Origin: Symbiodinium natans
Taxonomy: Eukaryota; Sar; Dinophyceae; Suessiales; Symbiodiniaceae
NCBI GenBank assembly: GCA_905221605.1
Contig: CAJNDS010002301.1
Coordinates: 117,462 to 181,461, forward strand
Direction: 5' to 3'
Length of the DNA: 64,000 nucleotides
This document shows, piece by piece, positions 45,201 through 52,160 of this stretch. The translations under genes and the position numbers were made by a program. The notes beneath the pieces were generated by a model. It was given only the letters and a program-made list of their open reading frames with translations. It had not been told where the DNA came from and did not search any database. Within the stretch, counting starts at the first letter, position 1, and each line of letters begins with the position of its first letter.

Positions 45201-48200
45201 ATCGCGAGGCCTTCCAGTGTTTCGTCTACATGCTGACAAGGGTGAAACGTTCAATCTCGATCAGGACGTGGCTACGAGATCAAGGCATACGAGCTACATG
45301 GTCGGAGCCGGGGATACCTCAAGGAAATGGACAGGCTGAGGGTACAGTGCGCTGGGTTAAGGACAGAACAAGAACCCTGCTACTGGCATCAAAGCTGCCA
45401 GTGAGGCTCTGGCCAGCAGCGGCCGAAGCAGCAACCGCCATCCAAAGATCCAAGGTGTTGGGTTGGAAGAGTCGGTTGCTGGCTCCTTTTGGTGCAGTGG
45501 TTCACGTGAAGCAGAAGACCTTTGATTCGTCCGGACCGAGAAGACGGGAAAGGGCATTCGAAACTAAGTGGATCAAGGGCACCTATGTGGGATTGAGCAA
45601 CTTGTTGGATGAGGGGCATGTGGTGTATGTTCCAGAGGATGAGAAGGGCAAGGAGAAGTTCATCCACACCTTTCATGTGCGACCTCGACTAATTGATCCC
45701 GGGCTACCCCATGAAGAGCTACAGGTGGAGGAGGCCCCAGCTCCGAGGAGAAGAGTGGTGGGCAAGATGCCATTGGAAAGCATCGAGATGCGAAGGATGG
45801 AGTTGTCCGAGGAGGAGTTGGGATCCTATGTTCGAGATCGGTGTAAGGTCCTCTTGGAGAACTGGGACCGGGGAGTTGCACTTCAAGTGGTGGATGAGGT
45901 GGCCGAAACGGGATTCTTCGACGACAAGAAGTTCGGAGTCTACCGACATGGGGGTACCGTGGGTTGGCTTCGTGGTCTACATGAACACCCAGAGCTGACT
46001 CGGGTACTGACTCGGATCGTTACCGAGATAAACCCTGAGGCAAACTACATGGCTATCTGGGTGGCAAGGAATGCTGAGCGAGGAATGCACAAGGATTCGA
46101 ACAACGATGAGAAGGCCTTCAACACAGTGATACCTGTGCGAACTCCGGTCAAGGGGGGAGATCTATGGGTGGAGCTGTCACCAGGCGACATCGTTACGGG
46201 GGAGGTTATGGAGAGAGAAGATGACCAAGGGCGACGGCGATATGGGCAAGTTTACAGGATCCGGGCTGGAAGTTGCATGACCTTTCTACCCCGGAAACTA
46301 CATGAAGTACTACCATGGTCCGGAACAAGAACGGTTCTTATCGCCTACACTCCAAACTGCTTTGGTAGTCTCTCAAGGGAGATGATCCAGAACCTCGAGG
46401 ACTATGGCTTCTTACCACCACCGTCACAACTACCAGAGTACTTCCTGAAAAAGGGTGAGGCTGCAATGAACTACATGGAGGTTGACTCTCAGGAACCTGG
46501 TGAAGTTGTGGAAAAGGAGGAGGAGGTCAAAGATGAGGAGGATGAGTCCTGGGAAATGTTCCTCGAGGCGGAAAATGGCATGATCAAGATAGGAGGATCA
46601 GTACCCCAGCAGCGCTGTGAGACGCCATCGATGAAGAAGATGGAGCCGGCATTCACCAAGGATGTGGAAGATCTGCTCAATGACCTGGTCGGTCCTCTCG
46701 AGGTGACGCATAACGTGGACCCAAGGGAGGTGGAAGCCAATTGGGAGAAATGGATTCCTGCCATCATGAAGGAGCTCACTAGTGTGAGTGTGGCGATTCA
46801 AAAGCTGCCTTTGGGATCTCCTGAGCGATCAGAGTGGATACAGCGTCCTGGGGCCCAGCGTTTGCCAACCAAGATGGTCTACACCATTAAGCCTGGTGAT
46901 AACCCGGACATTGAGGACCCGAGCACCTGGTACAAGCGAAAAGCGAGATTGGTGGTCTGTGGAAATTTTGCAGACCGGGACCAGAGCGACTTGTACTCGG
47001 AAACAGCACCGTCTGAAGCTGTCAGGGCTGGATTGGTGATGTCAAGGAGGAGGAAGTGGGCAGTTGGCTTGATCGATGTGGTGGCGGCCTTCTTGAGAAC
47101 TCCAATGGATCAAGAGGGAACAGGTCTGACGATCATTGTAACACCTCCAAGGACTCTGGAGAAGATGAAGTTGATCGACCATGGCGAACTGTGGGGCTTG
47201 GTGAGGGCACTGTATGGTTTACGACAGGCGCCGGCGCTATGGTCTGCATTCAGAGACAAGACCCTCAAGGAGATGAAGTTTCCAGATGGGTGGACCATTA
47301 CTCGTGGGAGGACGGTGACTTCATGGTGGGTGTTCCGAAACAGACATGGAAGCGTCATGGGGGTCCTGATTTGCTATGTTGATGATTTCCTGTTGCTCAG
47401 TCAGGAGCAGACAATCCGGGAGTTGGCAGAGACGATCCAACAGACCTGGAAGACATCGCCCTTGGCGATCCTACGACATGGTGAGCCAGTGAGGTTCTTG
47501 GGCATGGAGTTGCACCTCGACAGCACGGGCGAGCTCATTTATGTCAGCCAGCATGGGTACGTCGAGGAAATCCTCAGGGAAAACATGGTGGGCCAGGAGG
47601 AGAGGGACAGAATTCCGCTGTCTCGTGAGAAGGCATCGTTTGAGGTGGGGTCAGATGACGAAGAGCCATCTCCCGAAAAGGTGGCTGCAGCACAGAGGTT
47701 GACAGGCGAGATCATGTGGCTCAGTCAGAAGACTCGACCTGATCTGAGCTTTGCTTGCTCGCTCATGGCCTCGATTACATTGAAGGCCCCAATGCGATGC
47801 ATCGACATTGCCCACAAGATCTTGAGGTATCTTCGTGCAACAGGCGACTACAAGATGGCGATCAGGGATGATGGCACCAACCTAACCTTGTACCCGGACG
47901 CCGCCTTCGCTCCTTCAAGCAACAGGTCACACACTGGCTGGGTTATATGTTGGTCTGGAACCCCACTGGCGTGGCGGAGTGCCCGCCAAGCCACGGTGGC
48001 CCTGAGCACCGGTGAGAGCGAGCTCCTCGCTATCCTCGATGGTGCAGTGGGGCTTATGGGGGTGGAAGCCATGCTGATGGACTTGTTTGTGGAGCCCGAG
48101 ACAAAAACCATCGCGAGTGACAGCACGAGTGCATTGGCGATTGGCTCAGGCACGGGAAGCTGGCGAACAAGACATCTCAGGCTGAAGGCGGCCTGGCTAC

Positions 48201-50766
48201 AAGAACGAATCGCAGATGGAGATGTTGTGGCCCGCCATCAGCCGGGAATTACCCAGCCGGCCGACCTTCTCACCAAGGCTTTGAGTGGGCAAAGGATTAG
48301 AGACCTACTGGCACTATGGGGAGTTGGCCAAGAAGGGGAGACGAGGAAGAAGTCAAGGCCATCGCAGGCATCGCTTCATGTGACAAGGGCAATGGTGGCT
48401 ATGCTTTGTTGCCTGATGGTCTTGGGAGTGGAGTCCAGAGAGGAGGAAGGCAGTCAGCCACCTATGCGACTACAACTAGACTGGGACCTCGTCGGTGTCT
48501 TCCTGGCGATGCTTACATTGCTTGGGGCCGTGATGATCTATGAGGCCCTGCGATGGGGAGTGGTTGAGTTCTACAGGGAATACACTCCTGGGGCTGCTGA
48601 ACGAAAAGTGAAGCGTCTCCGCAAATTACAAGAGGTGACAGCAGCGGCCATTGAGGAGGAGTTAAGGAAGAGAGCTCAGCAATTCCCAGGTAGACATGAG
48701 ACTTCGAGGCCAGTTGTCCGTGAAAGGAGTGAGCCTAGAAGTTCAACAGCGAGGCCAGAGACACCAAGTGGTCAAGATGATCCGGCGACTTCCTTGACGG
48801 CATGGAGGACGTCTTCACCAACACCAACACGATCACGGTCAGAAGTGTGGCTTCAGACCCCCACGACACCGAGTACTTCGGAACTTGATGACCCGGAGGC
48901 TGTAGCGGGAGAAGCCAAGCGAGCGATCATGGACACTGTCATGCTGATGAGGGTTGAGGATATTCGAGAAGGTCTTCGCATGCATGGGCTTCAGCTGAGT
49001 GGCCTGAAGCAAGATCTGGCCACGAGATTGGCCGATGTGTTGGTGGAGCAGATTGGGACATCAGCAGGCCCAACCGTTCGCCAGTACCGATATCTTCTCT
49101 GGCTCTGGCGACACAAGGATCTTCACGGGAAGGTGCTGCTGAAATGGAGCGCTTTGAGTTCCAGACACGAGGCGTCGAGGACGATACACCAGTGGAAGTC
49201 CATTTAGATTTGGGCATCGCCTGGCTTTCGCAGGCACTGAGGAGGAGTGTAAAAGCCCCTTCCAGGCGATCGTCGTCGAGCCTCACAACCGGCGGCGCTT
49301 TTGGGCCCAAGGGAAGGCTGCGGTTTGTAAACCCTTGGGTCACCAGAGTCAGGACTTTAAGCAGAAGTTCTTCACACGAAAGGCAACAGCTGACACCGAC
49401 CTTTATGTACATGCACAGTCAGCAGACTTTCGTAGAATCACAAATCTTTCGCATGAACAGCTTGTTTGTTGAAAAAAGGGAACTGAAGCTCCGCTGTTCG
49501 TTACATGCAGCCATGGATTCCGCTGCATCCGATGCCACTCAAGGGCATCAACAAAACCCTAAACCCTCTAACACAACCCAGTGGCAGGGTGTAGGTGGCT
49601 CTATAGGCAGTGCCGTAGTGTGTCCAAACCCAGATTCGATCATCAAGATTCTGCGTCTCATCTTTGATGAAATCCTTGGCTGCAGGTGTCTGCACGGAAG
49701 GTTCCAAGAGCTGCTTGCCTTTATGAGCTGCAAAGGTGGATCACGGATGATGTTCTTCTCGCGAAGATGGGTGGCCAGGCCCAGCATGTGACGCCACAAT
49801 GTGTGTTTGCGGTGACGGTCACGAAAACCCCCTTTTTTGCAAAGCATGCTGGATTCGCTCAATTTCGGTCTCAACAAGCACGCATTTCAGCCGCAGAGAG
49901 ATGAACCCCTTAATTACAGGCCGGCATATACACAAATAAAATGATAAAAATGCTATTAGTGTGTGTAGATATATATATATATATATATACATATACTGTA
50001 TGTCAGATACGTACGATCTCTTGATATAGAACAGTTTTCAACTTAATGGTTTTCATTCAACACTTGCATTTCGAGCTCTAGAACCCCGAATTTTGCCATC
50101 TTGCCTTGCGTACAACGGCAGAGTTCTGACGAAGAAGGCCCCAAATTGAAATCGGAAACTTGATGTCCAAGATGCCTGCAGCAAATTACCCAAGATAAGG
50201 GCTCCCATGCACATGAAGACGGCCAATAGCACCTGGCTCCAATTGTCCAGATGACAACAATATGGGTATCAGCAAAAGCCTTCCTAATCGTGGCCGGGCA
50301 CCATCGACCAGCACAGCGAAGGAAGGCAACACTGGCAGGCCTGTGAGCGATACAGGCAAGCAAAGCCAAGCTGGAGACCAACCTCCCAAACAACACATCC
50401 ACAACAATGCGACAAGTGCAAAACAGATTCCGGTATTCTGCATATGGCATAGTCTATTCCTGCACTCATCACGTTACAGACTCTTCTACTATAGAAAGAA
50501 CCTGTCGGCAGCGGACCGGCCTTCACAAGCATGCGCAATCCACGGAAGAATCGAAAGGATCGCACCATGCGGATGGCCCTGAAGGCCTGGCCCGTGGTGA
50601 GCCGCAAAGGCAGAGTCAAACTGTTCATTATATAGCTGTTTGTTTTCATAAATATTATTGTTATATTGTTATCAGTATTAGCATTGCTACTAATCTTTTA
50701 TTGTGAACGGTGCATGTCAGCTCAGGCAACCTTCAGCGCAGTCACGAAGCGCAGTGTCACCGCATC
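39260..50766 (-). CDS. Voltage-gated cation channel with EF-hand, copy B (intron-rich, holds a copia element)
   Basis: Paralogue of the 29.3-32.2 kb gene. Exons that join in frame, 5' to 3': 50766-50731 (DAVTLRFVTALK), 50586-50521 (S4, RAIRMVRSFRFFRGLR), 50340-50302, 50232-50176 (S5), 49674-49586 (pore start), 40237-40217 (YEVTFAG), 40127-39767 (S6 and cytosolic helix), 39654-39637 (18 nt, DDGDGE), 39531-39511 (21 nt, VTLDEFI), 39375-about 39277. Donors are GT, GC and one GA; acceptors are AG|G. The copia element sits in the intron between 49586 and 40237, which would be only 112 nt without it. No stop interrupts the joined exons, so the gene may still work if the 9.3-kb intron is spliced. 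S1-S3 were not found upstream, so the 5' end may be lost or too dispersed to see. Confidence 0.72.
40128..40216 (-). other. GA-AG intron of channel copy B
   Basis: An 89-nt intron. Exon end GCGGG|GATCC and acceptor CTCGAG|GAACTGG give the conserved A-G-N-W. Copy A has a GC-AG intron at nearly the same place (one nucleotide different in phase). GA donors are known in Symbiodinium. Confidence 0.6.
40318..40322. repeat. Left target-site duplication AAACC
   Basis: Perfect 5-bp match to 49554-49558; 5 bp is the usual copia duplication. Confidence 0.9.
40323..40628 (+). repeat. 5' LTR of the copia element
   Basis: 306 bp, starts TGTAAAAGCCCC and ends CATCAACA; preceded by AAACC. The Gag ATG (40588) lies inside the LTR. 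Confidence 0.95.
40588..45339 (+). CDS. Copia polyprotein, first frame: Gag, protease, MTase-like domain, integrase N-part
   Basis: The frame opens at an ATG at 40480; the ATG at 40588 (MDSAASDATQ) is the better start; both are in the LTR. Numbering from 40480: a CCCH finger begins at Cys735 (spacing C-x8-C-x5-C-x3-H), followed by a CCHC knuckle at Cys768 (CLSCGSESHRQKDC). The protease active site is LLDSGA near Asp889. At 1106-1240 is a Rossmann-type block: WVIHLFAGDPG (motif I-like) and AVLGGPPGRSARF (motif IV-like of C5-methyltransferases, with Gly1170 where Cys is expected). The integrase zinc motif (H-x4-H, then C-x2-C) begins at His1336, and core Asp residues are at 1375 (LTIDLAG) and 1586 (HADKGE). 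The frame then leaves the homologous path, and the rest of integrase lies in the +1 frame. The segment at 1390-1540 is acidic. Confidence 0.88.
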   Translation: MDSAASDATQGHQQVMTAQAETAAQVVNGVQNQPGPSNEPTTRGSAGGSGVVAGYRGELLGEVMAPGSGAAHGESIASRGALLVEPTESGELQGEQLSAPTTTGLDGWQDYGETSGRGSADYLQMGSVTPRSRNGHSFSLPAGQNWLGGLEMPRWVARLGSYLSVGHGDMVPSPMAGSTGTSTPGGPTFMLRSPGRPMSVRPPTPPSSSDFPSEAVQAEVQRQLGGILSRLQVAEEQNMALRQQLEEERENRRHVKRAKATAATQQELPLSGPPRGDLPPRPEVPERPGGLLSDLASAHLGPADLWGNGKCEHGSEPQGPSVEPQGDHQSTRSRPTSTMPAPPPMPPPRTMEQEESRGFLRSWLTRPRSESPPPRPDHPRDSPAIEALTKGIAQLQELQAQALQKSSGNGAEVIKPGTSTLSPLPTVKSGAEVALQFQDWVEVTAAVMYDISEQSGTWWKAVLGVVDRAYKAWLSSTPLERLTVQPRGGEELATGKWTRLNARVTAMLLAAMSEEQKMDMIANRISTSSVDMLFRLYTTYQPGGSLERQDVLKRLQSPMDYVDKDTIQEVLRVIRSWPRWMARCETLGMAAPDPSVLARGLKLLTAKYIDSNPDSAFRTAMLRTTLRLDGQPGEEQVRAYQKHLQAELENVVASCPSGSTTAEGLHPRLQALDRGEPRTAPTGKSPEKDKEKGGKTDMCRYFMKPSGCRRGSRCNFSHNMAHLDREVRKKKCLSCGSESHRQKDCGVGKSGPRPPHGPTGSEASGGGAKSLSTTPGVASLSTTSTTGATDGSVVQGTPWTLETLVQAAQQVMQAQAPGDRGESPEKTGPAVRTLVVRGIQVCAMKSSSTALLDSGATHCLRSARSYKEWSEAEKVMVQLAGNHNLVMRMSDNGTLLMPPRKGMSETGTGGDGGQTIVPMGELVGTLGYTLRWSPTECYLYDKSDNRIPLSVSGGCPQLCEAEALSLIAKIEDKRREVLENEIAETQDLVAMAALQLDKGWKDYIREYVATGSLDAGLRSLRDAPFLKNVSEGCLRDLVQDEVKGAGWEVFKGVDFLTRPQKRYLWGSKKWVIHLFAGDPGHYKMFQLDQGNTAVLELDIARCQGHSILRSPTWRLLMWGALNGRIDAVLGGPPGRSARFDDDGDDQAQKALKVITRMMWLYVIAKEARVATPMARNKERPVAFALEHPASRGSGSLWSTDLWEEFQEEMDMIQVKFDQKNMGAPRPLHTILGTNVYYLMGLDGLGYEDLDPQEEIPHVKVDPEWSPGLVDSMVMAMRLWDQQPLCCPARVAISPGEWQRHVRSGHADYRRDCLTCVMARGTGRRHARARHPSTFVLTIDLAGPVKPGLDVTSKGTMGKNLRYMLVAKYVLPKEYVKGYTGRQPPGDDGREDEPPQGLEGEEPHMPMLAEEEDPFEVGESMDYESDVDEAQSQEEDACEVERGDSGFAGGTTKQREEFRDYEDVMYEPSEIGPGDEGGGEDQEEQVHLTEEDQVKDNEHRAFPDCECPEITHLLFARALTNNGSSTVKGVIQDIVLYLQSRGLPVFRLHADKGETFNLDQDVATRSRHTSYMVGAGDTSRKWTG
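45230..49207 (+). CDS. Copia polyprotein, second frame: integrase C-part, 2OG-Fe(II) oxygenase-like, RT, RNase H, TM-SAP tail
   Basis: Continues integrase in the +1 frame; the catalytic Glu is at about residue 37 (GIPQGNGQAEG). Residues about 200-390 look like a 2-oxoglutarate/Fe(II) dioxygenase: His287-x-Asp289 (GMHKDSNND), distal His358 (PRKLHEVLPW) and Arg367 (SGTRTVLIAYTP). RT follows, with CYVDDFLLLS (YVDD at 716-719). RNase H has YPDAAFAPSSNRSHTGW (Asp890), STGESE and ASDSTSAL. After RNase H come two hydrophobic segments (1055-1068 and 1085-1107, DLVGVFLAMLTLLGAVMIYE), a Ser/Thr/Pro-rich linker, and a SAP-like helix pair at about 1242-1275 (IREGLRMHGLQLSGLKQDLA). The frame ends at 49207, 40 bp before the 3' LTR. 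The dioxygenase and SAP calls rest on motif reading only. Confidence 0.85.
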   Translation: MLTRVKRSISIRTWLRDQGIRATWSEPGIPQGNGQAEGTVRWVKDRTRTLLLASKLPVRLWPAAAEAATAIQRSKVLGWKSRLLAPFGAVVHVKQKTFDSSGPRRRERAFETKWIKGTYVGLSNLLDEGHVVYVPEDEKGKEKFIHTFHVRPRLIDPGLPHEELQVEEAPAPRRRVVGKMPLESIEMRRMELSEEELGSYVRDRCKVLLENWDRGVALQVVDEVAETGFFDDKKFGVYRHGGTVGWLRGLHEHPELTRVLTRIVTEINPEANYMAIWVARNAERGMHKDSNNDEKAFNTVIPVRTPVKGGDLWVELSPGDIVTGEVMEREDDQGRRRYGQVYRIRAGSCMTFLPRKLHEVLPWSGTRTVLIAYTPNCFGSLSREMIQNLEDYGFLPPPSQLPEYFLKKGEAAMNYMEVDSQEPGEVVEKEEEVKDEEDESWEMFLEAENGMIKIGGSVPQQRCETPSMKKMEPAFTKDVEDLLNDLVGPLEVTHNVDPREVEANWEKWIPAIMKELTSVSVAIQKLPLGSPERSEWIQRPGAQRLPTKMVYTIKPGDNPDIEDPSTWYKRKARLVVCGNFADRDQSDLYSETAPSEAVRAGLVMSRRRKWAVGLIDVVAAFLRTPMDQEGTGLTIIVTPPRTLEKMKLIDHGELWGLVRALYGLRQAPALWSAFRDKTLKEMKFPDGWTITRGRTVTSWWVFRNRHGSVMGVLICYVDDFLLLSQEQTIRELAETIQQTWKTSPLAILRHGEPVRFLGMELHLDSTGELIYVSQHGYVEEILRENMVGQEERDRIPLSREKASFEVGSDDEEPSPEKVAAAQRLTGEIMWLSQKTRPDLSFACSLMASITLKAPMRCIDIAHKILRYLRATGDYKMAIRDDGTNLTLYPDAAFAPSSNRSHTGWVICWSGTPLAWRSARQATVALSTGESELLAILDGAVGLMGVEAMLMDLFVEPETKTIASDSTSALAIGSGTGSWRTRHLRLKAAWLQERIADGDVVARHQPGITQPADLLTKALSGQRIRDLLALWGVGQEGETRKKSRPSQASLHVTRAMVAMLCCLMVLGVESREEEGSQPPMRLQLDWDLVGVFLAMLTLLGAVMIYEALRWGVVEFYREYTPGAAERKVKRLRKLQEVTAAAIEEELRKRAQQFPGRHETSRPVVRERSEPRSSTARPETPSGQDDPATSLTAWRTSSPTPTRSRSEVWLQTPTTPSTSELDDPEAVAGEAKRAIMDTVMLMRVEDIREGLRMHGLQLSGLKQDLATRLADVLVEQIGTSAGPTVRQYRYLLWLWRHKDLHGKVLLKWSALSSRHEASRTIHQWKSI
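49238..49247 (+). other. Polypurine tract
   Basis: GAGGAGGAG-type purine run directly upstream of the 3' LTR, the expected plus-strand primer position. Confidence 0.7.
49248..49553 (+). repeat. 3' LTR of the copia element
   Basis: 306 bp, identical to the 5' LTR as far as I can read. Followed by AAACC, the target duplication. Confidence 0.95.
49554..49567. repeat. Right target duplication within a telomere-like patch
   Basis: AAACCCTAAACCCT follows the 3' LTR. Its first five bases are the duplicated target. Confidence 0.85.
49675..50175 (-). other. 501-nt GC-AG intron of channel copy B
   Basis: Donor CAG|GCATC, acceptor GCAGCCAAG|GATTTC. Copy A has no intron here. It contains a (TA)n run near 49970-49988. 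Confidence 0.6.
50233..50301 (-). other. 69-nt intron flanked by GGTGC duplication
   Basis: Donor ATG|GTGCC and acceptor CCAG|GTGCT, phase 0, between the conserved residues LCWSM and VLLAVF. Copy A has no intron here. GGTGC occurs at both ends, like a target duplication left by an inserted intron. Confidence 0.65.
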
Positions 50767-50877
50767 CTGCGACAAGAGTGCGGAGCAACTACTGCAAACT
50801 GGTCATGCGCACGCGCACGACCACGCACCCACCCGCCACCCATTCACTGGCCACCCACCCACACGCACACGCACATT

Positions 50878-51056
50878 TGACACACGCACACACACACACA
50901 CAGACACACACACAGAGAGACACACACACAAACGCACTCACACACACACACACAGACACAGACACAGACACACACACACACACACACACCCACACCCACA
51001 CCCACACCCACACGCACACGCACACCCACACGCACACGCACACGCACACACAGGTC
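50878..51056 (+). repeat. (CA)n microsatellite
   Basis: CACACA with GACACA, CCACAC and CGCACA variants over about 180 bp, just upstream (minus strand) of the first visible exon of copy B. Confidence 0.9.
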
Positions 51057-51720
51057 CGCACCCTCTTTCGAAGGAGTCGTCAAGACCTATTGACTGTACA
51101 GCATCCGAGTTCTGGTTGCATCATGAAGACGTAACTTAATTCGAGCACCTGTTTAATCAAACCCCCCACATTTAAAGAGATTTTTTTCGGCCGGAAGCCC
51201 GCCGGAAGACTACTTTCCATTAGGGTGGATTTCGTATGGGGATAACCCACATTTAAAGAATTTTTTGGGGGGGTTCAAAAAACTGTCGGCAGGCTTCTTG
51301 TTTTGCTTGCGGAGATGCGAAGCTACAGCACCTCAGGGATCTGCAGCCTATTGTTTTCAATTGAAAATCAATGCAGGGCCATGGTCCAATTATTGCGGCC
51401 TTCCTTGTTGCGGCGGGGGGGGGGGGGGGCCCCCCAATCAAACCGGTGCTCGGATTACACAGAAGGTTCGAATGTAATTGTTGAGAAGACGAATTGCCGA
51501 AGACACGTGCTTGTATCCAATGGGAGCCATGTACTATCACTGCGTCACAAGCATTGTGGTGTTGCAGATACGTAGTTCTGGCGTCCCAGAACTATGTCTT
51601 GGTATCCTGTCAGGAGCTTCATTGGGCACAGCCTGACCGGCACTTTGTCGCCCCCTGCATAGTGTACACACACACACACACCTGCCCCATTTGGGGTCAG
51701 AAGAGTTTTTCAACGCGTAT
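51057..51720. other. No gene recognised
   Basis: Two copies of CCCACATTTAAAGA followed by a T run occur near 51165 and 51247. A G run of 14 lies at 51415-51428. No channel exon (S1-S3) was found. Confidence 0.4.
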
Positions 51721-51723
51721 AAT

Positions 51724-51898
51724 TATGGTTCACAACCGTCTCGGAGAGTGTTCCGCGTCCAGTGACATCAAGCGTCTTGAATACGGCCTCCAAGCGTTCA
51801 AGGTACTCGGCCTTTTACCGAGACGATGCAAAACAAGATGCTGGGCATCATTGTGCGCCTCGTCTTACGCGTCCTTCAAGAATATTGCAGATATCACA
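51724..51898 (-). pseudogene. Broken channel fragment, copy C
   Basis: Homologous to the S6-to-EF-hand exon of copy B: DISAIFLKD is followed by a stop codon where copies A and B have a Leu codon (KDTLDEA), and later frame changes break the rest, although the DNA still matches copy B well (the words CTCGGAGAGTGTTCCGCGTC and GTGACATCAAGCGTCTTGAA are shared). The S6 side is cut at 51898 by the 3' end of a LINE. Like copy B it lacks the post-S6 intron found in copy A. Confidence 0.75.
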
Positions 51899-52160
51899 CG
51901 CTCTATATATGCCGTTGTTGACGCAGTAGAGGCCCTTGTTTGCCATCAGCTGCGGAAAGCCGCCAGTCACGAAAAGCAACCAGCGGCAGGAAGGGAGCCA
52001 GTCCAATCCTTAGCTGTACGCCAAAACGTAAAGAGAGAGCAACCTTGGTTGGCGCAGAGTGCAGGAACGGAGGCCACAGGACCTCAGTGTGAAGCGTGGC
52101 ACACGCAAAAGTGTGAGCCGAGGCCACCGAACCTCAGCACCTTAGTGCCAGAGAAGCCAG

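Larger units (their letters stand above)
40323..49553 (+). mobile_element. Complete Ty1/copia-type LTR retrotransposon, 9231 bp
   Basis: Two 306-bp LTRs (TG...CA) bound the element, and a 5-bp target duplication AAACC lies at 40318-40322 and 49554-49558. Reading by eye I see no difference between the LTRs, so the insertion is recent. Coding order: Gag with CCCH and CCHC fingers, aspartic protease, methyltransferase-like domain, integrase, dioxygenase-like domain, reverse transcriptase, RNase H, then a transmembrane and SAP-like tail. Integrase before RT defines copia. One frame change interrupts the integrase core near 45250. The purine tract GAGGAGGAG just before the 3' LTR can serve as polypurine tract. 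It sits in the opposite orientation inside an intron of channel copy B, at a telomere-like AAACCCTAAACCC site. Confidence 0.93.

Noticed and set aside
51057-51720. S1-S3 exons of channel copy B
   Set aside because: I scanned the minus strand for sequences like those of copy A (HWRQDIANWLDF, VELLIRICLER) and found none.
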